The notes under the pieces: generated by a model
Databases searched by the model: none
What the model saw: only the letters and a program-made list of their open reading frames with translations
What the model was told of the DNA's origin: nothing
Shown: one piece after another, positions 1 to 8,160 of the stretch
How the letters are laid out: the number at the start of each line of letters is the position of its first letter
Position numbering within the stretch: the first letter of the stretch is position 1
Position numbers and translations under genes: made by a program
Origin: an uncultured Flavobacteriaceae bacterium
GTDB lineage: Bacteria; Bacteroidota; Bacteroidia; Flavobacteriales; Flavobacteriaceae
Assembly: GCA_947494695.1 (NCBI GenBank)
Contig: CANLWB010000002.1
Coordinates: 310,001-374,000, forward strand
Length of the DNA: 64,000 bases
Direction of reading: 5' to 3'

Positions 1-708
1 GATTTAAAATATAATCTGGTTATTGTGGCATCGGCCGAAGAGGAAAGTAGTGGGCCAAACGGATTAAATAGTATGTTATCTGTGATTCCGGAAGTGGATG
101 TCGCCATTGTTGGAGAACCCACACTTATGAACCTGGCGGTTGCCGAGAAAGGGTTGGTTGTTTTTGATGCTGTAGTATCTGGAACACCCAGTCATGCAGC
201 ACACCCCAACGATGACAATGTCCTTTATAATGCTATTGAAGTATTGCAATGGTTTAAAGATTTTAGGTTCGAAAAAGGTTCGGAAGCCCTGGGGGATGTG
301 AAATTAACAGTAACACAAATTAATGCCGGAAAACAACACAATGCAGTTCCTGCTCATTTAGATTTGGTGGTCGATGTTCGCGTTAATGATGCTTACAGTA
401 ATGCTGAAATTGCCGAGATTTTACAGAAGCAATCACCATGTACGAGCATTACACCGAGAAGCCTGCGTTTAAATTCGTCCAGCATTCCAATGGATCACGA
501 TTTGGTTAAAGCAGGTATGGCAATTGGTCGAAGTACTTATGGCTCACCAACGTTGTCCGATCAGGCGGTGCTGACATGCCCGTCGTTAAAATTAGGGCCC
601 GGAGATAGCACACGTTCACATTCGGCAGATGAGTTTATTTATGTAAACGAGATTGAAGAAGGCGTTAGGATTTATATTGAATTATTGAATCAGGTTATTG
701 TAGGGTGA
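1..708 (+). CDS. argE: ArgE-type N-acylornithine deacetylase (5' end cut by window)
   Basis: This is the C-terminal part of an M20-family metallopeptidase-fold deacetylase that removes the acyl group from N-acetyl- (or, in some Bacteroidota, N-succinyl-) ornithine or citrulline in arginine synthesis. The frame is open from base 1, so the gene starts upstream. An in-frame GTG at 25 lies inside the conserved core and is not a real start. Visible M20 landmarks are SAEEESSG (metal-binding Glu and catalytic Glu), the dimerisation-domain segment SGTPSHAAHP, and near the C terminus LGPGDSTRSHSADEFI, the typical ArgE signature holding the last metal-ligand histidine. argH follows after about 200 bases, as in other flavobacterial arginine clusters. 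Which acyl substrate is used cannot be read from the sequence. Confidence 0.9.
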   Translation, partial: DLKYNLVIVASAEEESSGPNGLNSMLSVIPEVDVAIVGEPTLMNLAVAEKGLVVFDAVVSGTPSHAAHPNDDNVLYNAIEVLQWFKDFRFEKGSEALGDVKLTVTQINAGKQHNAVPAHLDLVVDVRVNDAYSNAEIAEILQKQSPCTSITPRSLRLNSSSIPMDHDLVKAGMAIGRSTYGSPTLSDQAVLTCPSLKLGPGDSTRSHSADEFIYVNEIEEGVRIYIELLNQVIVG

Positions 709-730
709 TGGTAAATAGCGGTGAGTAGAT

Positions 731-789
731 AGTATTAAGTAGACTAGTAATTAAGTATTAAGTAGACTAGTATTAAGTATAAAGTACAA
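731..789. repeat. Short direct repeat array between argE and argH
   Basis: The 19-mer AGTATTAAGTAGACTAGTA occurs twice exactly (731-749 and 754-772), followed by a partial copy ending near 789. The unit shares AAGTATTAAG with a second array at 55861-55906 in the cys operon. No reading frame is present. It looks like one of the simple AT-rich intergenic repeat families that spread between genes in flavobacterial genomes; a function is not evident. Confidence 0.7.
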
Positions 790-912
790 GGAATCTAGAG
801 GATAGATGTATAGAGAAGAGACATTAAACTGGTTTGAATCAGGTCTTAATTCTAAAAGTAAGGAGATCTAACATCAAGGTTCTAATTTTTTAAGAAATAT
901 AAAATTATTGAA

Positions 913-2187
913 ATGAAACTCTGGGATAAAGGCATATCGATAGACAAAAAAATAGAGCAGTTTACAGTTGGAAATGATAGGGAGATAGATATTCATATTG
1001 CTAAGTATGATGTCATCGCATCTAAGGCTCATGCAAAAATGCTTCAAAGCATAGGCATTCTGTCTGATAAAGAATTGATTGAACTATTGGGAGGGTTAGA
1101 CGCTTTAGAGGCTCAAATTGAAGAAGGTACATTTGTTATCGATCCTCAATTTGAAGATGTACATTCTAAAATAGAATTCGAGTTGACCAAATCCTTAGGG
1201 GACGTTGGTAAAAAGATTCATACGGCGCGCTCTAGAAACGATCAAGTTTTGGTAGCCTTACAACTCTATTACAAGGAAAATTTAAAGGTTGTAAAGGAAA
1301 AAACAAGAACATTATTTTCATCACTTCTAGGGCTGGCAGAAACACATAAGGATAAAGTTCTACCAGGGTACACCCATTTACAGGTGGCTATGCCGTCGTC
1401 TTTCGGCTTATGGTTTTCGGCCTATGCCGAACTCATGATCGACGATGTTTATCTCTTAAATGCAGCTATTAAAACAGTAGACCAGAACCCACTGGGATCG
1501 GCCGCAGGATATGGTAGTTCCTTCCCTATTAACAGAGACCTGACGACCAAAGAAATGGATTTTTCGACCTTAAAGTATAATGTCGTAGCAGCACAAATGA
1601 GTAGAGGAAAGAGCGAACGAACGATAGCAACGAGTTTAGGAAGTCTTTGCAATACCCTATCGCGTTTTGCCATGGATGTTTGTTTGTATATGAGTCAGAA
1701 TTTCGGATTCATTTCCTTTCCAGATGAGTTAACTACAGGTAGTAGCATTATGCCACATAAAAAAAACCCGGATGTTTTCGAATTAATCCGAGGGAAATGT
1801 AATAAAATTCAGGCTTTACAAAGTGAAATGATTTTAATAACGAATAATTTACCAAGTGGCTATCATAGGGATTTTCAGCTCTTAAAAGAAAATATTATCG
1901 CTGCTTTTGAGGATGTTAAGGATATTCTGGATATTTTTAATTATTCCATTCAACAGATCATCGTTAAGGATGTCGACATTCACAATGATTTGTACAAATA
2001 TCTGTTTACCGTAGATAATATTAATACTCTGGTTGTTGAAGGTTTGAGTTTTAGAGAGGCCTATCAAAAAATAGGAGGGGAAGTACAAGATGGGACTTAT
2101 GTGCCAGATACGTCTAAACATCATACACATGCTGGAAGCATCCATAATTTATGTTTGGATAATATACGAGATAAATTTCCTGATTGA
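913..2187 (+). CDS. argH: Argininosuccinate lyase
   Basis: The cytoplasmic enzyme splits argininosuccinate into arginine and fumarate, the last step of arginine synthesis. The 424-residue product belongs to the fumarase/aspartase superfamily. The family signature GSSIMPHKKNPD is present with the flexible catalytic loop serine, as are the N-terminal motif HTARSRNDQV and the segment YTHLQVAMP with the catalytic histidine region. It is slightly shorter than the common ~460 residues, as in other Bacteroidota. The ATG at 913 gives MKLWDKG, a typical family start. It is the last gene of the arginine cluster read here. Confidence 0.96.
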   Translation: MKLWDKGISIDKKIEQFTVGNDREIDIHIAKYDVIASKAHAKMLQSIGILSDKELIELLGGLDALEAQIEEGTFVIDPQFEDVHSKIEFELTKSLGDVGKKIHTARSRNDQVLVALQLYYKENLKVVKEKTRTLFSSLLGLAETHKDKVLPGYTHLQVAMPSSFGLWFSAYAELMIDDVYLLNAAIKTVDQNPLGSAAGYGSSFPINRDLTTKEMDFSTLKYNVVAAQMSRGKSERTIATSLGSLCNTLSRFAMDVCLYMSQNFGFISFPDELTTGSSIMPHKKNPDVFELIRGKCNKIQALQSEMILITNNLPSGYHRDFQLLKENIIAAFEDVKDILDIFNYSIQQIIVKDVDIHNDLYKYLFTVDNINTLVVEGLSFREAYQKIGGEVQDGTYVPDTSKHHTHAGSIHNLCLDNIRDKFPD

Positions 2188-2256
2188 CACACAGTTATCG
2201 AAGTTATTAGTTAAATTAGAGCCTGGGCTTTATATAAATTTAATATAGGTTTTAAT

Positions 2257-3120
2257 ATGAAAAAAAGACTCGTGTTTAGCTTTTGTTTTCTGTTGTCGTT
2301 AATGAGTTTTACTCAAACAGGAAAGGTTTTCGATAAGGTGTCACATAGCAGTACGATTTTGAAAGGAGATCGAAACTTCGCGATCTATTTACCGCCAGAT
2401 TATGAGACGTCTCAAAGGAGTTATCCGGTTTTGTATTTGCTTCATGGTGCTGGAGATGACCAAACCGGTTGGGTTCAATTTGGAGAAGTGCTATATATCA
2501 CAGATAAGGCCATAAAAGAAGGTAAGGCCACTCCAATGATTATTGTAATGCCGGATGCTTTTACCAATCGCATGGGGTATTTTAATGATGTAAGAGGAGA
2601 CTGGGATTATGAGGATTACTTTTTTAAAGAGCTTATGCCTCATGTTGAAACGACGTATCGAATAAAGCGGCAAAAACGATATAGAGCCGTAGCCGGACTA
2701 TCTATGGGAGGTGGTGGCTCTTTTATGTATGCCTTACGTCATCCCGAACTGTTCTCATCTGCATGTCCTTTAAGTGCCTATGTAGGCCCGAAGTCGGTCG
2801 ATGAGGTTAAGCGCATGGCTAAGCAGTATTATAATTACGAAGCGAGCAGTGCAGAGGCTCGGAAATATTTATCCAATTATAGTGCCCTATCTTTAATCGA
2901 ATCCAAAACCAAAAAAGAGATTGAATCTGTAAAATGGTATATCGATTGCGGCGATGATGACTTTTTATATGAAGGGAATAGTCTGGTGCACATTGCACTT
3001 CGTAAAAAAGAAGTGCCTCATGAGTTTAGGATTAGAGACGGAGGACATTCGTGGACCTATTGGCGTACTGCATTACCTAAGGTTTTAGAGTTTGTTTCGA
3101 ATACGTTTCATCAAAACTAA
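2257..3120 (+). CDS. Secreted esterase, alpha/beta hydrolase (Esterase D/feruloyl esterase-like)
   Basis: The 287-residue product begins with a signal peptide (about residues 1-20) and has the putative-esterase (PF00756-like) fold. Motifs include YPVLYLLHGAGDD (oxyanion region), the nucleophile elbow GLSMGGGGS with Ser149, a likely acid in CGDDD (233-235) and a catalytic histidine in DGGHSW (His264). Relatives include feruloyl and acetylxylan esterases and S-formylglutathione-hydrolase-like proteins. With a signal peptide, a periplasmic or secreted role on ester-decorated carbohydrates is plausible, but the substrate cannot be named. It stands alone, 69 bases after argH. Confidence 0.8.
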   Translation: MKKRLVFSFCFLLSLMSFTQTGKVFDKVSHSSTILKGDRNFAIYLPPDYETSQRSYPVLYLLHGAGDDQTGWVQFGEVLYITDKAIKEGKATPMIIVMPDAFTNRMGYFNDVRGDWDYEDYFFKELMPHVETTYRIKRQKRYRAVAGLSMGGGGSFMYALRHPELFSSACPLSAYVGPKSVDEVKRMAKQYYNYEASSAEARKYLSNYSALSLIESKTKKEIESVKWYIDCGDDDFLYEGNSLVHIALRKKEVPHEFRIRDGGHSWTYWRTALPKVLEFVSNTFHQN

Positions 3121-3251
3121 CATAGTTATTGTCTTGTCCTTTCAAATACATGTAAAAGATGCTGCTTAAAAAAGTGATCTGTTTTACCTATTAGAACACC
3201 AAGTTTAAACAGCCTCTAATTCATTTTAAATCATAGTTTAATAAGGAACCA

Positions 3252-3836
3252 TTAATGGAGTATCTCATCCTTTTTAGGACTGTATATGCTCATAATAACA
3301 CCATTGGCTGTTGTTTCAGATGTAATGAGGTTGAGGTCGTTGGGAAAATCTTCATCCGAAAATAAACGCTTTCCCTTACCTAATATAATTGGAAATGTCC
3401 AGATTCTAAATTCATCAACCAGATTGTTTTTAATAAGGGCTTGTGTTAATTCCCAGCTTCCGTGAATTTGTAGCAATGGGCCGTCTTTCTCTTTTAGCTT
3501 ACGTATTTCGTCTGCAACGTGTCCAGATATAGGAACTGAGTTTTTCCATGTTAATTCAGAAAGTGAATTGGTTACAACATACTTGGTTAGGTCATGAAAT
3601 GGCGAATTTGGGTTTACGGCATTGTGTTCATTGAAAAGTTCGTAAGTCTTTCTACCTAATAAGACATCATAAGGTTTATTCATAGCATGTTGTGCAACAG
3701 AGGACATGACTTCTTCCCAATATTTTTCGGCCCATCCGCCATATTGAAATCCGTTTGAAGTGTCTTCTTCTGGAAGTTTGGGAGCTTGCATAACACCATC
3801 TAGTGTTACAAAAGTCAAAATCGCTAATTTTCTCAT
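3252..3836 (-). CDS. Dihydrofolate reductase-fold protein (RibD C-terminal family)
   Basis: The 194-residue cytoplasmic protein has the RibD C-terminal/DHFR-like fold found in many small bacterial reductases (YwjB/YyaP type). It opens with MRKLAILTFVTLDGVMQAP, carries LLGRKTYELF around residue 60, and ends with the strand region EFRIWTFPIILGKGKRLF. The last two match the nucleotide-binding and active-site strands of the family. The physiological substrate of these stand-alone proteins is generally unknown, and true dihydrofolate reductase activity should not be assumed. It is convergent with the esterase gene and lies downstream of the sigma-factor gene with a 90-base gap. Confidence 0.85.
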   Translation of the reverse strand: MRKLAILTFVTLDGVMQAPKLPEEDTSNGFQYGGWAEKYWEEVMSSVAQHAMNKPYDVLLGRKTYELFNEHNAVNPNSPFHDLTKYVVTNSLSELTWKNSVPISGHVADEIRKLKEKDGPLLQIHGSWELTQALIKNNLVDEFRIWTFPIILGKGKRLFSDEDFPNDLNLITSETTANGVIMSIYSPKKDEILH

Positions 3837-3926
3837 ACTTTTAATTCGTTTTAAATTAATATTCGTTTCTAAAAATTAGACGTACAGCAATTAAAAAACG
3901 GACGAAAAAGTATTTTAGAAAAGGAT

Positions 3927-4730
3927 TTAAGACTTCATATTTGTTCTAATTTCAACCCAATCCGGACAGTTTTCGAGTATGTAATTGTGAAGATTTGTTC
4001 CTTCTGCATTTAAAGGATCTATGTTTTTTACAAGTTCGAGTCTGAGTTTTAGAAGTTCTTCATTGTTTTTACTGGGAGATTTTTTCGTCAATTTGATTTT
4101 GTTAAGTTCAATTTGTACATTCTGTTTGGGATTGAACTTATTATTGAGTTCGGAGCATTGATGGCAAATACCTCTTTGGTTAATTAAAGAACAGCGATAA
4201 TCAAAAATTCTTAACATGTCCTTTCTGGCATCGGCAATAGCATGCTTAACCTTGCCTTCAGTTAAATTGGTAATAAGAACAATTTCTTTTACTTTGAAAT
4301 TATAAACGTTTTTAAGTAGTAAGCAAATTTGATTCGGTAATAAAAGTGTTTTATTAATGCATGTAAAGCAAAAATTAATATGCTCCCGAATCACAAATTT
4401 TCCATGTTCTGAAGTTTGTGAGATTTGTACTTTCTCTTTTGTGACTTCTGGATTAATTTGATTGTACTCTTTACCGAGATCCTGCCAATTCTCTCCCCAT
4501 CTTTTTTTTGCTCTTAGACTATCTTTTACGAGGTTGGTAGCGATAGAAAACACCCAGGTTTTAAACGAAGATTTTCCTTGAAACGAATCCATGTTTTTAA
4601 AGACTTTTATGTAGGTTTCCTGAGCAAGATCCTCGGTGTCTTCCTTATGTGCTATAATGCGATAGATAAATGATTTTAACTCATTTTTAAATAACACAAA
4701 TTCTTGTTGGTAGGGCTCTAATTCTGTCAT
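3927..4730 (-). CDS. Sigma-70 family (ECF-like) RNA polymerase sigma factor
   Basis: Region 2 is visible as EDTEDLAQETYIKVFKNMDSF followed by FKTWVFSIATNLVKD. Region 4 is visible as LLLPNQICLLLKNVYNFKVKEI with the helix-turn-helix LTEGKVKHAIADARKDML. The protein extends about 90 residues past region 4 with a cysteine cluster (CSLINQRGICHQC) that looks metal-binding, so it is longer (267 aa) than a plain ECF factor. The upstream TTG at 4748 would overlap the Fur stop codon; the ATG at 4730 gives MTELEPYQQEF, 8 bases after that stop, and is preferred. No anti-sigma gene is adjacent. Co-transcription with the Fur-type gene suggests a stress- or metal-linked role (inference). Confidence 0.85.
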   Translation of the reverse strand: MTELEPYQQEFVLFKNELKSFIYRIIAHKEDTEDLAQETYIKVFKNMDSFQGKSSFKTWVFSIATNLVKDSLRAKKRWGENWQDLGKEYNQINPEVTKEKVQISQTSEHGKFVIREHINFCFTCINKTLLLPNQICLLLKNVYNFKVKEIVLITNLTEGKVKHAIADARKDMLRIFDYRCSLINQRGICHQCSELNNKFNPKQNVQIELNKIKLTKKSPSKNNEELLKLRLELVKNIDPLNAEGTNLHNYILENCPDWVEIRTNMKS

Positions 4731-4738
4731 TTTTAAAA

Positions 4739-5119
4739 CTAGGAACAATGATTACAATAACCAGAAATAAACCCATTAAAAGTTTTAGAAGTATACCCTT
4801 TTGGTAAAGATATTTCAATGTCGTTATTAAGGCATTCTACCTTACCACATTTAAGACACCTAAAGTGAAGGTGGTTGTGCGAATGTGATTTGTTTTGTTC
4901 GCCACAATTTATGCAGATGGCAAAATACTGTTTGCCATCATCGCCAATAATCTTATGTATCAGTCCGTCCTCACTAAACCGATTCAAGATACGATATATG
5001 GTAGCTCTGTCCATCTTCGATTTTAACTTGGCTTGAAGCATGTCATGATTTAAAGCCAGTTTGGAGTTTTTTAAAATGGTTAGAATTGCTTCCTGTGATT
5101 TCGTTTTCCTTCTTTTCAT
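4739..5119 (-). CDS. Fur-family transcriptional regulator
   Basis: The 126-residue protein has the Fur winged helix (ATIYRILNRFSEDGLIHKI) and the dimerisation domain with CINCGE, a histidine-rich segment SHSHNHLHFRC, a second pair CLKCG and a terminal CNHC. The two CxxC pairs form the structural zinc site of the family. The His-rich region fits the regulatory metal site of Fur/Zur/PerR proteins. Which metal or peroxide is sensed cannot be decided; the short, histidine-rich form is common in Bacteroidota. It is the first gene of a two-gene unit with the sigma factor downstream. Confidence 0.88.
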   Translation of the reverse strand: MKRRKTKSQEAILTILKNSKLALNHDMLQAKLKSKMDRATIYRILNRFSEDGLIHKIIGDDGKQYFAICINCGEQNKSHSHNHLHFRCLKCGKVECLNNDIEISLPKGYTSKTFNGFISGYCNHCS

Positions 5120-5274
5120 AAGTTTAATGTGACTTTATTGTAAAAATAGATTATTTCTTTTTTTCTTAAAAGGAAGTCTAAAAATAAACAATAATGACGA
5201 GAACTAATTTTACCGTCATTCTATCTTAGAAGAACGTTATATGGGTTAAATAGCAGTTGTTTGGCAATGAAGCT

Positions 5275-5460
5275 ATGAATTCTAAAGTAGAGATCGTAAT
5301 GGTTTCTTTGACGGGTCAGATTGTTAAAGCTATAACCATTGACCGCTTGAAAAAAAATAAGCAAACCTTAAGCATGGAAGCAAGACCTAAAGGGGTTTAT
5401 CTTGTTAAGATTGTTATAGGCGATATCCTAAAAATTAATAAAAAAGTGATATTAAAATAA
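5275..5460 (+). pseudogene. Orphan type IX secretion C-terminal sorting-domain fragment
   Basis: The ~60-residue product is MNSKVEIVMVSLTGQIVK and onward, through KGVYLVKIVIGD to the end KKVILK. It is the typical end of a T9SS type A C-terminal domain: a beta-strand with the SLTGQ turn, the PKGVYLVKI strand and a basic end. The domain normally closes a large secreted protein, but here a stop codon lies just upstream (TAG at about 5251) and no cargo domain or signal peptide is present. It is most simply the 3' remnant of a lost secreted-protein gene. Translation from ATG 5275 or TTG 5257 is possible but unproven. Confidence 0.65.
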
Positions 5461-5493
5461 TTAGTTTTTTTATAGAGTTTATCTATAACAGAG

Positions 5494-5530
5494 GAACCCG
5501 TAAACGAAAGAAATTTTGGTTTGCGGGTTC
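5494..5530 (+). terminator. Hairpin terminator after the sorting-domain remnant
   Basis: GAACCCGTAAAC (5494-5505) pairs with GTTTGCGGGTTC (5519-5530), 12 pairs with one A/G mismatch, followed by TTTAGTTTTG. It sits about 35 bases after the remnant's stop, as expected for a rho-independent terminator of the former gene. Confidence 0.7.
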
Positions 5531-5619
5531 TTTAGTTTTGAATTTACATTATATGGGGTTTTATGAATTCTAATAGTTTTTTTAAGATTCTGGTTTTGAA
5601 CACTTATTGTTATAAACTA

Positions 5620-5647
5620 GAAAAGCGCATCGTTAAATGCGCTTTTC
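5620..5647 (-). terminator. Hairpin terminator of the leuAB operon
   Basis: A perfect 11-bp inverted repeat, GAAAAGCGCAT / ATGCGCTTTTC, flanks a 6-base loop. On the minus strand it lies 47 bases after the leuB stop with a T-rich 3' arm. The A-rich 5' arm means it can also act on plus-strand transcripts. Confidence 0.8.
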
Positions 5648-5693
5648 ATGATCCCAACAATTTTAATTTAATTTTGGCGACTAACTCAAATAA

Positions 5694-6812
5694 TTAAATG
5701 ATTGTGGACTGGCCTAGATGAATATTTGTAAAGTTCAAATTAGTTTCATCCGGGTTATTTATAAAATCTTCTATAAAATCACCAACCTTAGTCGTAGTTA
5801 TGTGATTATATTTTGTGTTTAAATCTGGTGTTGTAATATGTAGCTTAAGTGATTTATCGACTCCTGTTCTAATTAAATCTGCTTCTTCATGTAGGTCAAA
5901 ATGATCCAGTAGCATCGCTGCCGATAAAATAGAGGCGATAGGGTTTGCAATACCTTTGTTTGCTGCCTTTGTATAAGCACCATGTATAGGCTCGAACATG
6001 GCATGTTTTTCCCCTATAGACGCCGATGCCAGTAAACCTATGGAGCCCACAATGACGCTAGCTTCTTCAGACAGGATATCACCAAACATATTTTCTGTTA
6101 AAATGACATCGAATTGTCTTGGGTTGATAATGAGTTCCATAGCTGCATTATCGATATATAAATAATCTACGCTTACATCGGGGTACTTAGGAGCAAGTTC
6201 TTGCACGATCTTACGCCATAAACGCGAACTCACCAAAACATTGGCTTTATCAACCAAGGCTAGTCGGCGTTTTCTCGATTGCGCTGCCTTAAATGCTAAA
6301 TGCGCAACACGTTCTATTTCGAAGCGCGTATACTCGCAAATATCAGAGGCCTTATTACCATCTTCACTTATCGTTTTTTCACCAAAATAGATACCACTGG
6401 TAAGCTCTCGATAAATAAGAATATTAGTATCTTCAATCTGTTTCTTCTTTAATGAAGATTTGTTTAATAAATCTTCATAAGCAATAACCGGTCTAATATT
6501 AGCATAAAGATCTAATACTTTTCTAAGCCCCAAGAGCCCTTGTTCTGGCCTCACTTCTGCATTTGGGTCTACATCGTATTTGGTATCCCCAATAGCTCCA
6601 AATAAAATAGCATCTGCGTTTTCACAAATACCTATAGTTTCTTCAGGCAATGGGTTTCCAGTGTTATCAATAGCGGCAGCACCAACCAATCCTGTGTTGA
6701 AAGTAAATACATGGTCAAACTCCATAGCTATAGCTTTCAAAACCTTAACGGCTTGAGCTGTAACCTCTGGACCTATACCATCGCCTGGTAAAACGGCAAT
6801 ATTTAATTTCAT
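5694..6812 (-). CDS. leuB: 3-isopropylmalate dehydrogenase
   Basis: The cytoplasmic NAD-dependent enzyme converts 3-isopropylmalate to 2-oxoisocaproate in leucine synthesis. The 372-residue product has the isocitrate/isopropylmalate dehydrogenase fold: LPGDGIGPEVT at the N terminus, RELTSGIYFGEK with substrate-binding arginine and tyrosine, the divalent-metal aspartates in NMFGDILSEEASVIVGS, and the NAD-binding loop EPIHGAYTKAANKGIANP. It follows leuA by 24 bases on the same strand and ends at a strong hairpin. leuC and leuD are not in this window. Confidence 0.96.
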   Translation of the reverse strand: MKLNIAVLPGDGIGPEVTAQAVKVLKAIAMEFDHVFTFNTGLVGAAAIDNTGNPLPEETIGICENADAILFGAIGDTKYDVDPNAEVRPEQGLLGLRKVLDLYANIRPVIAYEDLLNKSSLKKKQIEDTNILIYRELTSGIYFGEKTISEDGNKASDICEYTRFEIERVAHLAFKAAQSRKRRLALVDKANVLVSSRLWRKIVQELAPKYPDVSVDYLYIDNAAMELIINPRQFDVILTENMFGDILSEEASVIVGSIGLLASASIGEKHAMFEPIHGAYTKAANKGIANPIASILSAAMLLDHFDLHEEADLIRTGVDKSLKLHITTPDLNTKYNHITTTKVGDFIEDFINNPDETNLNFTNIHLGQSTII

Positions 6813-6836
6813 GTTCTTTTTTTTTATACCAATTTC

Positions 6837-8012
6837 TTAAGCAGAAGTAATTTCTTTATACATCTTGCTGCTTTCTATAATTTGATGGATATCATTATCA
6901 TTAACTTCTTTCTTCTTATCGGCAAAATCTAAGAAATTCGAATAGATTTCATCCAACTGAAGCTTTGTTAATTCGTATCCAATATTTTTTGCTCTATACG
7001 CTAATGCTGCACGTCCGCTTCTTGCAGTTAATACAATGGCAGATTCTGTAACACCTACATCCTTAGGGTCTATAATCTCGTAAGTTTCACGGTTTTTAAT
7101 AACACCATCCTGGTGAATTCCAGAACTATGCGCAAAAGCATTTGCTCCAACAATCGCCTTATTAGGTTGTGTATAAATCCCCATGCTGTCTGATACCAAC
7201 TGACTAATACCGTAAAGCATTTCGGTTTGTATTCTGGTGTCCAAATTTAAGTAAGGATGCTGCTTTAAGATCATAACAACCTCTTCTAAAGCTGTATTTC
7301 CTGCACGTTCACCAATTCCGTTAATCGTACACTCAATTTGTCGGGCACCATTAATTACACCTTCAATAGAGTTTGCAGTTGCTAGACCTAAATCATTATG
7401 ACAGTGGCACGACAAAATAGCTTTGTCAATACCCTTTACGTTTTCTTTTAAGTATTTAATTTTAGCGCCATATTCATGTGGTAAACAGTATCCGGTAGTA
7501 TCTGGAATATTTAAAACCGTAGCACCTGCTTTGATGACTTCCTCACAAACTTTAGCTAAATATTCGTTATCTGTTCTACCTGCATCCTCCGCAAAAAATT
7601 CAACATCTTCAACAAAAGACTTCGCATATTTAACCGCTTTTACAGCACGATCAATAATGTCTTCTTTACTTGATTTAAATTTAAATTTTATATGAGAGTC
7701 TGACGTGCCAATACCAGTATGAATTCTTGGCGTTTTGGCGTGCTTTAATGCTTCGGCAGCTACTTTAATATCGTTTTCAACAGATCTGGTTAAACCACAA
7801 ACTGTTGCATTTTTAACAATCCTGGAAATAGCATCCACCGATTTAAAATCGCCAGGGCTAGACACAGGAAAGCCTGCTTCAAGTATATCTACTCCTAAAT
7901 CGTCTAACTGCTCGGCAATGATTAACTTTTGCTCAGTATTCAACTTACAGCCAGGAACTTGCTCGCCATCTCGAAGCGTGGTATCAAAAATTTGTACGTT
8001 ATTATTAGACAT
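6837..8012 (-). CDS. leuA: 2-isopropylmalate synthase, short form
   Basis: The enzyme condenses acetyl-CoA with 2-oxoisovalerate, the first committed step to leucine. It opens with [14 protein letters not shown], the metal- and substrate-binding signature of the DRE-TIM family, and has [16 protein letters not shown] with the metal-ligand histidines and [15 protein letters not shown]. At 391 residues it ends soon after the catalytic barrel and small subdomain, without the ~130-residue C-terminal regulatory domain that gives leucine feedback inhibition in longer LeuA proteins. A homocitrate synthase or citramalate synthase role is possible in this superfamily, but the adjacent leuB supports LeuA. 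Confidence 0.92.
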   Translation of the reverse strand: MSNNNVQIFDTTLRDGEQVPGCKLNTEQKLIIAEQLDDLGVDILEAGFPVSSPGDFKSVDAISRIVKNATVCGLTRSVENDIKVAAEALKHAKTPRIHTGIGTSDSHIKFKFKSSKEDIIDRAVKAVKYAKSFVEDVEFFAEDAGRTDNEYLAKVCEEVIKAGATVLNIPDTTGYCLPHEYGAKIKYLKENVKGIDKAILSCHCHNDLGLATANSIEGVINGARQIECTINGIGERAGNTALEEVVMILKQHPYLNLDTRIQTEMLYGISQLVSDSMGIYTQPNKAIVGANAFAHSSGIHQDGVIKNRETYEIIDPKDVGVTESAIVLTARSGRAALAYRAKNIGYELTKLQLDEIYSNFLDFADKKKEVNDNDIHQIIESSKMYKEITSA

Positions 8013-8160
8013 TTATCAAAATATATTTTCTTATTGTACTACGAATTTATATTTTGGTTTCTTAAAAGCAGAATTAAAACTGTTGTTTTTACGATGTTTA
8101 ACTCATTGATTGTTTTTTTAAATAATTGAAAATCAGAATCTTAGTATTGTTTTTGTAACT

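Noticed and set aside
731-789. CRISPR-like array
   Set aside because: The repeats are two close copies with a 4-base spacing and no unique spacers; no cas genes are in the window.
1449-1673. Minus-strand open frame inside argH
   Set aside because: It lies wholly within a strongly conserved gene on the other strand and encodes no recognisable protein; the same applies to the many minus-strand frames inside metZ, the MFS genes and cysM.
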